DNA of 64,000 bases from Roseobacter cerasinus. Its GTDB lineage: Bacteria > Pseudomonadota > Alphaproteobacteria > Rhodobacterales > Rhodobacteraceae. The position numbers were made by a program, and so were the translations under genes. Where the stretch lies: the NCBI RefSeq assembly GCF_009811755.1, contig NZ_BLIV01000001.1, positions 682,001 to 746,000 of the forward strand. The letters run 5' to 3'. This document shows positions 8,031 to 16,421 of the stretch, in pieces (positions within the stretch are counted from its first letter, which is position 1; every line of letters begins with the position of its first letter). The notes under the pieces are model-generated. The model saw only the letters and a list, made by a program, of their open reading frames with translations. It searched no databases and had not been told where the DNA came from.

Positions 8031-8198
8031 AACCCCAGCCGACAATCAGAACAAGACCTTAGCAGCGCCGCCGATAGGTCCAGTCAGCCTGCGAGCGCGG
8101 TGTATATAAGACCACTTGCAATATATGAGCATAAATGATACCCATAGTTTCAATAATTAGTGTTTTGGTTTCCACGGACTGTGCATTTGGGGGGAGCT

Positions 8199-8220
8199 GT
8201 CAGGCCGTTTCGCGCCTGAC
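8199..8220. promoter_or_regulatory. Inverted repeat upstream of tauR
   Basis: GTCAGGC (8199-8205) and GCCTGAC (8214-8220) form a perfect 7-bp inverted repeat with an 8-bp spacer, ending 45 bp before the tauR start. It could be an operator or a leader hairpin. It does not resemble the direct-repeat sites before tpa and xsc, so another factor may bind it. Confidence 0.35.
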
Positions 8221-8265
8221 TAATGCCAGATTGCGATCAGTCTATATCCAGAATAGGCTGAGCAC

Positions 8266-9762
8266 ATGGCGTTGCCCGTCGAGACATTCTTTCTGCATCC
8301 TGACGCCCAGGGGACTCTGCAATCGCAGATCCAGCAGATGATTGCGCAGGGCATCCTGTCGGGTCGTTTCCAGCGCGGGGAAAAGCTGCCCTCGACGCGT
8401 AAGCTTGCGACCCATCTCGGCGTCAGCCGCATCACCGTCACCATCGCCTATACCGAGCTTCTGGCCAATGATTATCTGACGTCGCGGGGCCGGTCCGGCT
8501 ATTTCGTGTCCGACAACGCCCCCGTGCCGCCCGCCTTCGCACCCAGCGAAGTAGGTCCCGATGCGGTCGACTGGACCCGCGCGATTGGCCAGAAATTCTC
8601 CGGCGGCGATACCGTGCGCAAGCCGCCCGATTGGGGCGGTTATCGCTATCCCTTCATCTACGGCCAGGCCGACCCCGCGCTTTTCGATCACGCCAACTGG
8701 CGGCTCTGCGCGCTGAAAGCGCTGGGGCAGAAGGATTTCACCGCGCTGACCACCGATTACTACGACCAGGACGACCCGCAGCTCATCGAGTTCATCGCGC
8801 GGCACACCCTCCCGCGCCGGGGGATCACGGCGCGCCCCGAGCAGATCCTGATCACCCTGGGCGCGCAGAACGCGCTCTGGCTGACGACGCAGGTGTTGCT
8901 GACACAACGCCGCCGCGCGGCGCTGGAAGACCCCTGTTATCATGCGCTTAGGGATATCCTTAGCCAGTCACGCTGCCACGTCACCCCGGTGCGGGTTGAT
9001 GCCGACGGCATGCCGCCCGACGCGATCCCGCCCGACACGGATGTGATCTTCACCACTCCCAGCCATCAATGCCCGACCACCAACACCATGCCCATGCACC
9101 GCCGGCATGACCTGCTGGAGCGGGCCGCCGAGATGGATGCGCTGATCGTCGAAGATGACTATGAATTTGAGATGTCTTTTCTCAAAAGCCCCTCACCTGC
9201 GCTCAAGAGCCTGGATGCCGATGGCCGCGTGATCTATGTGGGCAGCTTCTCGAAATCGCTCTTCCCGGGGCTGCGGCTGGGCTATCTCGTGGGCTCCGAA
9301 CCCTTCATCCGCGAGGCCCGCGCGCTGCGCGCCAGCGTGCTGCGTCACCCGCCTGGGCACGTGCAGCGCACCGCAGCCTATTTCCTCTCGCTCGGTCATC
9401 ACGACGCGCTCATTCGTCGCATGGGGGCCGCCCTGCATGACCGGCGCGAGGTGATGGCCAAGGCAATCGCCGCAAACGATTTGCAGATCGCAGGACAGGG
9501 CGCCTACGGGGGGTCGTCCTTCTGGATGCGCGCGCCCGACACCGTCGACACGCAAGAGCTCGCCCGCCGCCTACAGGCCAAAGGTGTTCTCATCGAATCC
9601 GGACACGCCTTCTTTTCCGGCCCCACCCGCCCCAAAAGCTACTATCGACTGGCCTATTCCTCGATCCCGGCGAACCGGATCACCAAAGGCATCGATGTGG
9701 TCGCAGGCGAGATCCGCGACATGGCCCATCTGGGTCTAAGCGAAGCCATTAACTGGCCCTAA
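8266..9762 (+). CDS. tauR: MocR/GntR-type transcriptional regulator TauR
   Basis: A 498-residue MocR-type regulator. It has an N-terminal GntR winged helix (GEKLPSTRKLATHLGVSRIT, about residues 39-58) joined to a fold-type I aminotransferase-like domain. The PLP-binding lysine is expected in YVGSFSKSLFPGLRLGYL, and the Asp is in IVEDDYEFEM. It is expected to sense taurine or its PLP adduct and activate taurine genes, as shown for TauR in related alphaproteobacteria. It sits 70 bp upstream of xsc on the same strand. The last dozen codons contain a putative TauR operator for xsc. Confidence 0.9.
   Translation: MALPVETFFLHPDAQGTLQSQIQQMIAQGILSGRFQRGEKLPSTRKLATHLGVSRITVTIAYTELLANDYLTSRGRSGYFVSDNAPVPPAFAPSEVGPDAVDWTRAIGQKFSGGDTVRKPPDWGGYRYPFIYGQADPALFDHANWRLCALKALGQKDFTALTTDYYDQDDPQLIEFIARHTLPRRGITARPEQILITLGAQNALWLTTQVLLTQRRRAALEDPCYHALRDILSQSRCHVTPVRVDADGMPPDAIPPDTDVIFTTPSHQCPTTNTMPMHRRHDLLERAAEMDALIVEDDYEFEMSFLKSPSPALKSLDADGRVIYVGSFSKSLFPGLRLGYLVGSEPFIREARALRASVLRHPPGHVQRTAAYFLSLGHHDALIRRMGAALHDRREVMAKAIAANDLQIAGQGAYGGSSFWMRAPDTVDTQELARRLQAKGVLIESGHAFFSGPTRPKSYYRLAYSSIPANRITKGIDVVAGEIRDMAHLGLSEAINWP
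9727..9761 (+). promoter_or_regulatory. Putative TauR operator for xsc inside the tauR 3' end
   Basis: CATCTGGGTCTA (9727-9738) and ACTGGCCCTA (9752-9761) repeat the tpa operator with CTGG cores again 23 bp apart. Between the two sites the conserved bases are CATCTGG, TCTA, and CTGGCCCTA. The site encodes the last TauR residues and overlaps its stop codon. It ends 72 bp before the xsc start. TauR binding is inferred. Confidence 0.55.
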
Positions 9763-9832
9763 CGACCCTTAACGCAACCCTCTAAGTAACCCCCAGCCCA
9801 GAATCACCACTGATCAATCAAGGAAACGCCCG

Positions 9833-11611
9833 ATGAAAATGACAACTGAAGAAGCCTTTGTAAAAACGCTGCAATCGCATGGCATCGAACATGCCTTCGG
9901 GATCATCGGCTCCGCCATGATGCCGATCTCCGACATCTTCCCCGACGCAGGCATCACCTTCTGGGACTGCGCGCATGAAGGCTCCGCCGGCATGATGTCG
10001 GATGGCTACACCCGCGCCACCGGCAAAATGTCGATGATGATCGCGCAGAACGGCCCCGGCATCACCAACTTCGTGACCGCCGTGAAAACTGCCTACTGGA
10101 ACCACACGCCCTGCCTGCTCGTCACACCGCAGGCCGCCAACAAGACCATCGGTCAGGGCGGCTTCCAGGAGATGGAACAGATGCACCTCTTCGCTGACTG
10201 CGTGGCCTATCAGGAAGAAGTGCGTGACCCCTCGCGCATCGCCGAAACTCTGGCCCGCGTGATCGCCAAGGCCAAGCGTCTGTCTGGCCCGGCGCAAATC
10301 AACATCCCACGGGACTTCTGGACGCAAGTTGTGGACATCGAGATCCCCGACCCGATCGAGTTCGAAGTCTCCCCCGGTGGTGAAAACTCCGTCGCCAAAG
10401 CGGCCGAGATCCTGTCAAATGCGAAAAACCCCGTCATCCTGAACGGCGCTGGAGTGGTTCTGTCCAAAGGCGGCATCGAAGCCTCCAAGGTTCTGGCCGA
10501 ACGTCTCGAAGCGCCGGTCTGCGTGGGCTACCAGCACAACGACGCCTTCCCCGGCAACCACCCGCTTTTCGCCGGCCCGCTGGGCTACAACGGCTCCAAG
10601 GCCGGGATGCAGCTGATCAAGGAAGCGGACGTTGTGCTTTGCCTCGGCACCCGCCTGAACCCCTTCTCCACCCTTCCCGGCTACGGCATCGAGTACTGGC
10701 CTGCGGATGCGAAAATCATCCAGGTGGACATCAACCCCGACCGCATCGGCCTGACCAAGAAGGTCACCGTCGGCATCGTGGGTGACGCCGCCAAAGTGGC
10801 CAACGGCATCCTCGCGCAGCTCTCCGACACCGCCGGCGACGAAGGCCGCGCCGAGCGCAAAGCGCATATTGCCCAGACCAAATCCGCCTGGGCGCAGGAA
10901 CTGACCTCGCTCACACACGAGCAGGACGACCCCGGCACCGACTGGAACGTGCGTGCCCGCGCCGCCAAGCCGGACTGGATGAGCCCGCGCATGGCATGGC
11001 GTGCGATCCAGGCCGCGCTGCCGGTTGAGGCGATCATCTCGTCGGACATCGGCAACAACTGCGCCATTGGCAACGCCTACCCGTCTTTCGAGGAAGGCCG
11101 CAAGTACCTGGCCCCCGGCCTCTTCGGCCCCTGTGGCTACGGTCTGCCTGCCATCGTGGGTGCCAAGATCGGCCAGCCGGACGTGCCGGTTGTGGGCTTC
11201 GCGGGTGACGGCGCCTTCGGCATCGCGGTGAACGAGCTGACGGCGATTGGCCGCGGCGAATGGCCTGCGATCACGCAAATCGTCTTCCGCAACTACCAGT
11301 GGGGCGCGGAAAAGCGGAACTCCACGCTGTGGTTCGATGACAACTTCGTCGGCACCGAGCTGGACACCGAGGTCTCCTATGCCGGGATCGCGCAAGCTTG
11401 TGGTCTGAAAGGTGTGGTCGCCCGCACCCAGGAAGAGCTGACCGCCGCGCTGAACCAGGCGATCAAGGATCAGATGGAGAACGGTGTGACCACGCTGATC
11501 GAAGCCATGATCAACCAGGAGCTGGGGGATCCGTTCCGCCGTGACGCGATGAAGAAGCCTGTCGAGGTTGCTGGCATCAGCAAAGACGACATGCGTCCGC
11601 AAACCGTCTAA
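9833..11611 (+). CDS. xsc: Sulfoacetaldehyde acetyltransferase
   Basis: Thiamine-diphosphate enzyme that converts sulfoacetaldehyde and phosphate to acetyl phosphate and sulfite in the cytoplasm. The 592 residues match the family. It has the acetolactate-synthase-like layout: an N-terminal pyrimidine-binding domain with AFGIIGSAMMP and the Glu of CAHEGSAGMMSDGYTRA, a middle domain, and a C-terminal domain with the GDGAFG...N cofactor motif (GFAGDGAFGIAVNELTAIG to FRNYQWGAEK). AAGGAAACG precedes the ATG. Long perfect stretches such as YWNHTPCLLVTPQAANKTIG are characteristic of Xsc rather than acetolactate synthase. It leads the xsc-pta-soe gene run. Confidence 0.96.
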   Translation: MKMTTEEAFVKTLQSHGIEHAFGIIGSAMMPISDIFPDAGITFWDCAHEGSAGMMSDGYTRATGKMSMMIAQNGPGITNFVTAVKTAYWNHTPCLLVTPQAANKTIGQGGFQEMEQMHLFADCVAYQEEVRDPSRIAETLARVIAKAKRLSGPAQINIPRDFWTQVVDIEIPDPIEFEVSPGGENSVAKAAEILSNAKNPVILNGAGVVLSKGGIEASKVLAERLEAPVCVGYQHNDAFPGNHPLFAGPLGYNGSKAGMQLIKEADVVLCLGTRLNPFSTLPGYGIEYWPADAKIIQVDINPDRIGLTKKVTVGIVGDAAKVANGILAQLSDTAGDEGRAERKAHIAQTKSAWAQELTSLTHEQDDPGTDWNVRARAAKPDWMSPRMAWRAIQAALPVEAIISSDIGNNCAIGNAYPSFEEGRKYLAPGLFGPCGYGLPAIVGAKIGQPDVPVVGFAGDGAFGIAVNELTAIGRGEWPAITQIVFRNYQWGAEKRNSTLWFDDNFVGTELDTEVSYAGIAQACGLKGVVARTQEELTAALNQAIKDQMENGVTTLIEAMINQELGDPFRRDAMKKPVEVAGISKDDMRPQTV

Positions 11612-11656
11612 GGCTAGGGTGCCGCACAGCATCCGCATAAAAGAAAGGACCAGGCC

Positions 11657-12655
11657 ATGAGCGTACTGAGCGCATTGACCGACCGCGCCACCGCCCGGCC
11701 TGCCCATATCGTAATGAGCGAAGGCCACGATCCCCGGATCGTGGCTGGAGCCATTGCCGCTGTCACAGCTGGCACCGCCCGCATTACCCTGGTCGGCCAA
11801 CACGACGATGTTGCCGCCCAACTCGTCGCTGCGGGCACGCCCAGCCACCCCAACATCGCCATTGAAGACCCGGCCACCTCCGCGTTGAGCGGCGATCTGG
11901 CAACGGCCTTCTATGAGCTCCGCAAGCACAAAGGCGTCACACCCGAGATCGCCGAGCAACAGGTGAAGAACCCGCTTGTCTTCGCCGCCCTAATGGTCCG
12001 TGAGGGCCACGCCGACGGCACCGTTGGCGGCGCCATCCACACCACCTCCGACACCGTGCGCGCCGCCTTGCAGGTCATCGGCAAGGCCAAAGACGCACCG
12101 CTTGTCTCCAGCTTCTTCCTGATGGCCCTGACAGAAGGCCATCCCTCAGGCCGCGACGCGATGATCTTCGGCGACTGTGGTCTGGTCATCGACCCGACTG
12201 CCGAGGAACTCGCCGCCATTGCCGTGGCCTCCGCCACCTCCTGCCGACAGCTGCTTGACGTCGAACCGCAGGTGGCGCTGTTGTCCTTCTCCACAAAGGG
12301 GTCCGCGAAACACCCCACCGTCAGCAAAGTGGCTGAGGCAGCCGCCCTGTTGAAAACCCGGCACCCCGACCTCAAGGCCGATGGTGAGCTGCAGTTCGAC
12401 GCGGCCTTCGTGCCTGACGTCGCCGCCTCCAAAGCCCCCGGCTCCCCCACCGCCGGGCAGGCAAACGTCATGATCTTCCCCAACCTCGACGCGGGGAACA
12501 TCGGCTACAAGATCGCCCAGCGGATGGGGGGGGCGGAGGCCATCGGCCCGACGCTGCAGGGCCTCGCCAAACCCGCAAACGACCTCTCGCGCGGCTGCAC
12601 CGCCGAAGACGTCGCCAATATGATCGCCGTGACCACCCTGCAGGTCGCCCGCTAA
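11657..12655 (+). CDS. pta: Phosphate acetyltransferase
   Basis: Converts acetyl phosphate from Xsc and CoA to acetyl-CoA. At 332 residues it is the short PTA_PTB-domain form without the N-terminal regulatory region of enterobacterial Pta. It has [19 protein letters not shown], the [13 protein letters not shown] stretch and the C-terminal [20 protein letters not shown] motif, all typical of the family. AGAAAGGA lies before the ATG. It starts 45 bp after xsc and is almost certainly co-transcribed with it. Confidence 0.94.
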   Translation: MSVLSALTDRATARPAHIVMSEGHDPRIVAGAIAAVTAGTARITLVGQHDDVAAQLVAAGTPSHPNIAIEDPATSALSGDLATAFYELRKHKGVTPEIAEQQVKNPLVFAALMVREGHADGTVGGAIHTTSDTVRAALQVIGKAKDAPLVSSFFLMALTEGHPSGRDAMIFGDCGLVIDPTAEELAAIAVASATSCRQLLDVEPQVALLSFSTKGSAKHPTVSKVAEAAALLKTRHPDLKADGELQFDAAFVPDVAASKAPGSPTAGQANVMIFPNLDAGNIGYKIAQRMGGAEAIGPTLQGLAKPANDLSRGCTAEDVANMIAVTTLQVAR

Positions 12656-12673
12656 CCCTCTAGGAGCTTTCCC

Positions 12674-15502
12674 ATGAATCAGCCTGTCATCGACCTGAGC
12701 CCGAAAGTCTCCGACGAGGTGCGCAAGACCACCTGTTACATGTGCGCCTGCCGCTGCGGCATCAACGTGCATATGAAAGACGGCCCCGATGGCAATAGAC
12801 AGGTGGCTTACATCGAAGGCAACCGCGACCATCCGGTCAACCAAGGCGTGCTCTGCGCGAAAGGATCAGCGGGCATCATGCAGGTGAACGCCCCCTCCCG
12901 CCTGCGCAAACCACTCAAGCGCGTGGGCGAACGCGGCTCCGGCGAGTTCGAAGAGATCGAATGGGACGAGGCGCTGCAGATCGCTGCCGACTGGCTTGAA
13001 CCGGTGCGCCGAGACAACCCCGAAAAGCTCGCCTTCTTCACCGGCCGCGACCAGTCGCAATCATTCACCTCCTTCTGGGCCCAGAACTTCGGCACGCCGA
13101 ATTACGCCGCGCACGGCGGCTTCTGCTCGGTGAACATGGCAGCTGCGGGCATCTACACGATGGGCGGCGCCTTCTGGGAGTTCGGCCAGCCCGACTGGGA
13201 CCACACCAAGCTCTTCATGCTCTTCGGCGTGGCAGAAGACCACGATTCCAACCCGATCAAGATGGGCATTGGCAAGATCAAAGCACGCGGCGCCCGCGTG
13301 ATCGGCGTGAACCCCATCCGTACCGGCTACAACGCCGTGGCCGACGACTGGGTCGGCATCACGCCCGGCACCGACGGGCTCTTCATCCTGTCGATGATCC
13401 ACTGCCTGATGAAGGCCGGCAAGATCGACCTGCACTACCTGGCGCAATACACCAACGCGCCGGTGCTGGTGATCAACAACCCCGGGCAGGCCGACCACGG
13501 CCTCTTGATGCGGGACGAGAATGGCAAAGAGCTGGTGATCGACCGCGCCACCGGCGAACTCACCCCCTTCGACAAACCCGGCGTCAAACCCGACCTCGCC
13601 GCCACTTACGAGAAAGACGGCCAGACCCACCGCCCGGTCTTCCACCAGATGGCCGAGATGTATCTCGACGATCAATACGCGCCTGAGGCTGTCGCCGACC
13701 GCTGCGGCATTCCCGCCAAGCGCATCCGCGCCATCGCCGCCGAACTCGCCCGCGTCGCCTTCGAAGAATCCTTTGAGCTGGACCACGCCTGGACCGATTT
13801 CCGCGGCGAGAAGCACAACAAGATGGTGGGCCGCCCGGTCTCCTTTCACTCCATGCGCGGCATCTCCGCCCATGCCAATGGCTTCCAGACCTGCCGCGCG
13901 CTGCACACCCTGCAAATCCTCCTCGGCACAGTCGAAGTCCCCGGCGGTTTTCGCTTCAAACCACCCTACCCCAAACCCGCCACGGCGCACCCCAAGCCCC
14001 ACGTGGGCGTGACCAAAGGCGCACCGCTAAATGGCCCGCATCTGGGCTTCACCCATGGCCCGGAAGACCTGGCGCTGAAAGACGACGGCACCGCCGCCCG
14101 CATCGACAAGGCCTTCACCTGGGAAAACCCGATGTCGAGCCACGGGCTCATGCATATGGTGATCTCCAACGCCTATGCGGGGGATCCCTACAAGATCGAC
14201 GTGCTTTTCATGTACATGGCGAACATGTCGTGGAACTCGACCATGAACACCCGCGGCGTGATCGATATGCTGACGGATAAGGACGAGAACGGCGAGTATG
14301 TGATCCCCAAGATCATCTATTCTGATGCGTATAGTTCAGAAATGGTCGCCTACTCCGACCTGATCCTGCCCGACACCACGTATCTCGAACGTCACGACTG
14401 CATCTCGCTGCTGGACCGTCCGATCTGCGAGGCGGATGCCGCAGCAGACGCCATCCGTTGGCCGGTGATTGAGCCTGACCGTGACGTCAAAGGGTTCCAG
14501 TCGATGCTCTGCGAGCTTGGCGCCAAGATGAACCTGCCCGGCTTCGTGAACGAAGACGGCAGCCAGAAATACGCCGACTACGGCGACTACATCGTGAACC
14601 ATGAACGTCGCCCCGGCATTGGACCGCTGGCCGGCTTCCGGGGTGAGAATGGCGATCAGGCCGGGCGCGGGTCGGTGAACCCCAAACAGCTCGACCAATA
14701 CATCGAGAACGGCGGCTTCTTCGTCGAACACATCCCCGACGGCGCCAACTACTACAAGCCGTGGAACATGGCCTATCAGGACTGGGCGGTGCAGCTCGGC
14801 CTCTACGACGCCCCCACACCCTATCTCTTCTCGCTCTATGTCGAGCCCATGCGCAAGTTCCAGCTCGCCGCCGAAGGCTATGGGCCAATCCAACCGCCTG
14901 ACCACCTGCGCGACCGCATCATGGACACCCTCTCCCCCCTGCCCATCTGGTACTCTACGGAAGAGGACAACCACGCCGCCGACTACCCCGTCACCGCGCT
15001 GACCCAGCGCCCCATGGCGATGTACCACTCCTGGGGTTCGCAAAACGCCTGGCTGCGCCAGCTGCACGGGCACAACCCGCTCTACGTGCCCACCAAGCTG
15101 ATGCGCGAAAACGGCCTGCAGGACGGCGATTGGGCCAAGGTCACCTCGCCCCACGGCGAAATCACTGTGCCGGTGCTGGAGATGGCCGCGCTCAACGAGA
15201 ACACGATCTGGACCTGGAACGCCATCGGCAAGCGTAAGGGCGCCTGGGCGCTGGAAGAGGACGCCCCCGAAGCCACCCGCGGCTTCCTGCTCAATCACCT
15301 CATCCACGAGCTGCTGCCACCCAAAGGCGACGGTCTGAGATGGGCCAACTCCGATCCCATCACCGGCCAGGCCGCCTGGTTCGACCTCAAGGTCCGCATC
15401 GAAAAGGCCGCCGCCCACGCCGAATCCCAACCCGGTTTCGCGCCAATCAAATCTCCCGTCGGCACAGGCCCGAAAGACCTCACGTGGAAGGTGAGCAAAT
15501 GA
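12674..15502 (+). CDS. soeA: Molybdopterin oxidoreductase, sulfite-oxidising SoeA
   Basis: Catalytic subunit, 942 residues, of a DMSO-reductase-family molybdoenzyme. An N-terminal iron-sulfur site is seen as C21-x2-C24-x3-C28-x32-C61 (CYMCACRCG to LCAKG). The domain order matches formate dehydrogenase/polysulfide reductase-type large subunits, ending in a molydopterin-dinucleotide-binding domain (YHSWGSQNAWLRQLHGHNP). No Tat signal is present, so it should be cytoplasmic, as is SoeA. Its place behind xsc and pta with matching SoeB and SoeC subunits supports oxidation of taurine-derived sulfite to sulfate. A thiosulfate or polysulfide role cannot be excluded by sequence alone. Confidence 0.87.
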   Translation: MNQPVIDLSPKVSDEVRKTTCYMCACRCGINVHMKDGPDGNRQVAYIEGNRDHPVNQGVLCAKGSAGIMQVNAPSRLRKPLKRVGERGSGEFEEIEWDEALQIAADWLEPVRRDNPEKLAFFTGRDQSQSFTSFWAQNFGTPNYAAHGGFCSVNMAAAGIYTMGGAFWEFGQPDWDHTKLFMLFGVAEDHDSNPIKMGIGKIKARGARVIGVNPIRTGYNAVADDWVGITPGTDGLFILSMIHCLMKAGKIDLHYLAQYTNAPVLVINNPGQADHGLLMRDENGKELVIDRATGELTPFDKPGVKPDLAATYEKDGQTHRPVFHQMAEMYLDDQYAPEAVADRCGIPAKRIRAIAAELARVAFEESFELDHAWTDFRGEKHNKMVGRPVSFHSMRGISAHANGFQTCRALHTLQILLGTVEVPGGFRFKPPYPKPATAHPKPHVGVTKGAPLNGPHLGFTHGPEDLALKDDGTAARIDKAFTWENPMSSHGLMHMVISNAYAGDPYKIDVLFMYMANMSWNSTMNTRGVIDMLTDKDENGEYVIPKIIYSDAYSSEMVAYSDLILPDTTYLERHDCISLLDRPICEADAAADAIRWPVIEPDRDVKGFQSMLCELGAKMNLPGFVNEDGSQKYADYGDYIVNHERRPGIGPLAGFRGENGDQAGRGSVNPKQLDQYIENGGFFVEHIPDGANYYKPWNMAYQDWAVQLGLYDAPTPYLFSLYVEPMRKFQLAAEGYGPIQPPDHLRDRIMDTLSPLPIWYSTEEDNHAADYPVTALTQRPMAMYHSWGSQNAWLRQLHGHNPLYVPTKLMRENGLQDGDWAKVTSPHGEITVPVLEMAALNENTIWTWNAIGKRKGAWALEEDAPEATRGFLLNHLIHELLPPKGDGLRWANSDPITGQAAWFDLKVRIEKAAAHAESQPGFAPIKSPVGTGPKDLTWKVSK

Positions 15503-15503
15503 C

Positions 15504-15563
15504 CCTTCTTCTGGCCCAAAATATCCCGGGGGAGCGCGCAGCGCGCGCGGGGGCAGCGCCCCC
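15504..15563. repeat. Dispersed intergenic repeat, copy 1, with GC hairpin
   Basis: The 24 bases at 15504-15527 (core TTCTGGCCCAAAATATCCC) recur at 50836-50859 with one difference. Here they are followed by a GC-rich stem, GGGGGC/GCCCCC (15549-15563). The copy starts 2 bp after the soeA stop. Elements of this kind sit at 3' ends of genes in roseobacters, though that recollection needs a genome search. Confidence 0.55.
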
Positions 15564-15600
15564 AAAGCTGAACGGATCCCTACGCCACCGCGCGCCCCGC

Positions 15601-15655
15601 ACCGACGTGATACCGACGCAAAACCGACGGGATACCGATACGTCACCGACAGACC
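15601..15655 (+). repeat. Five 11-bp tandem units in the soeA-soeB gap
   Basis: ACCGAC or ACCGAT occurs at 15601, 15612, 15623, 15634 and 15645, exactly 11 bp apart. The units run ACCGACGTGAT, ACCGACGCAAA, ACCGACGGGAT, ACCGATACGTC and ACCGACAGACC. The array ends about 17 bp before the soeB start. The period puts every unit on the same face of the helix. The function is unknown. Confidence 0.7.
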
Positions 15656-15671
15656 AAAACGAGGGCCAGCC

Positions 15672-16421
15672 ATGACCACTCTGCCAGCCAAAACCGAAAA
15701 GAAACTGGGGCTCGTCATCGACCTGGATACTTGCGTCGGATGCCATGCCTGCGTGATCTCCTGCAAAGGGTGGAACACCGAAAACTACGGCGCCCCCCTC
15801 TCTGACCAGAACGCCTATGGCGCCGACAATTCCGGCACCTTCCTCAACCGTGTGCACTCCTACGAGGTGCAGCCGGCAGGGGATGCAGCGGCCCAGCTGA
15901 TCCACTTCCCCAAGTCCTGCCTGCACTGCGAGGATGCGCCCTGTGTGACCGTCTGCCCCACCGGCGCCAGCTACAAGCGCGTTGAGGATGGTATCGTTCT
16001 GGTCAACGAATCCAATTGTATAGGCTGTGGTCTTTGCGCCTGGGCCTGCCCCTACGGCGCACGTGAATTGGATCAGGCCGAAGGCGTGATGAAGAAATGC
16101 ACCCTCTGCGTTGACCGCATCTACAACGAAAACCTGCCCGAAGAAGACCGCCAGCCCGCCTGCGTGCGCACCTGCCCAGCAGGCGCGCGCCACTTCGGTG
16201 ATCTGGGGGATGAAACCAGCGACGTGAGCAAGCTCGTCGCCGAACGCGGCGGCATGGACCTGATGCCCGAACAGGGCACCAAACCAGTGAACAAATACCT
16301 GCCCCCGCGCCCCAAGGACGAGATGCCCGAATTCGACGTGCTTGCCCCCTTCCTGGAACCCGTCGCGGAAGAGCCCAAGGGCTTCCTCGGCTGGCTCGAC
16401 AAGACCCTGGAGAAACTCTGA
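15672..16421 (+). CDS. soeB: Iron-sulfur electron-transfer subunit SoeB
   Basis: A 249-residue ferredoxin-like subunit of the DmsB/PsrB type, carrying electrons from SoeA to the membrane subunit. Four cysteine clusters are visible: CVGCHACVISC, CLHCEDAPCVTVC, CIGCGLCAWAC, and CTLC with the later ACVRTC. Together they can bind four [4Fe-4S] centres. It has no signal peptide, consistent with a cytoplasmic enzyme. The start lies 169 bp after soeA, an unusually long gap that holds two repeats. Its stop overlaps the soeC start (TGATG). Confidence 0.93.
   Translation: MTTLPAKTEKKLGLVIDLDTCVGCHACVISCKGWNTENYGAPLSDQNAYGADNSGTFLNRVHSYEVQPAGDAAAQLIHFPKSCLHCEDAPCVTVCPTGASYKRVEDGIVLVNESNCIGCGLCAWACPYGARELDQAEGVMKKCTLCVDRIYNENLPEEDRQPACVRTCPAGARHFGDLGDETSDVSKLVAERGGMDLMPEQGTKPVNKYLPPRPKDEMPEFDVLAPFLEPVAEEPKGFLGWLDKTLEKL

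Noticed and set aside
8266-9762. Plain aminotransferase
   Set aside because: The N-terminal winged helix makes it a MocR regulator, and it sits directly before xsc like TauR elsewhere.
10415-11959. A 514-residue open frame antisense to xsc
   Set aside because: Its codons mirror xsc and its protein is His/Arg/Asp-rich low-quality sequence with no family features.
15601-15655. CRISPR-like repeat array
   Set aside because: Units are 11 bp with no unique spacers and no cas genes nearby, so it is a tandem repeat.
14336-15778. A 480-residue open frame antisense to soeA
   Set aside because: It covers the conserved molybdoenzyme gene and has no recognisable domain of its own.
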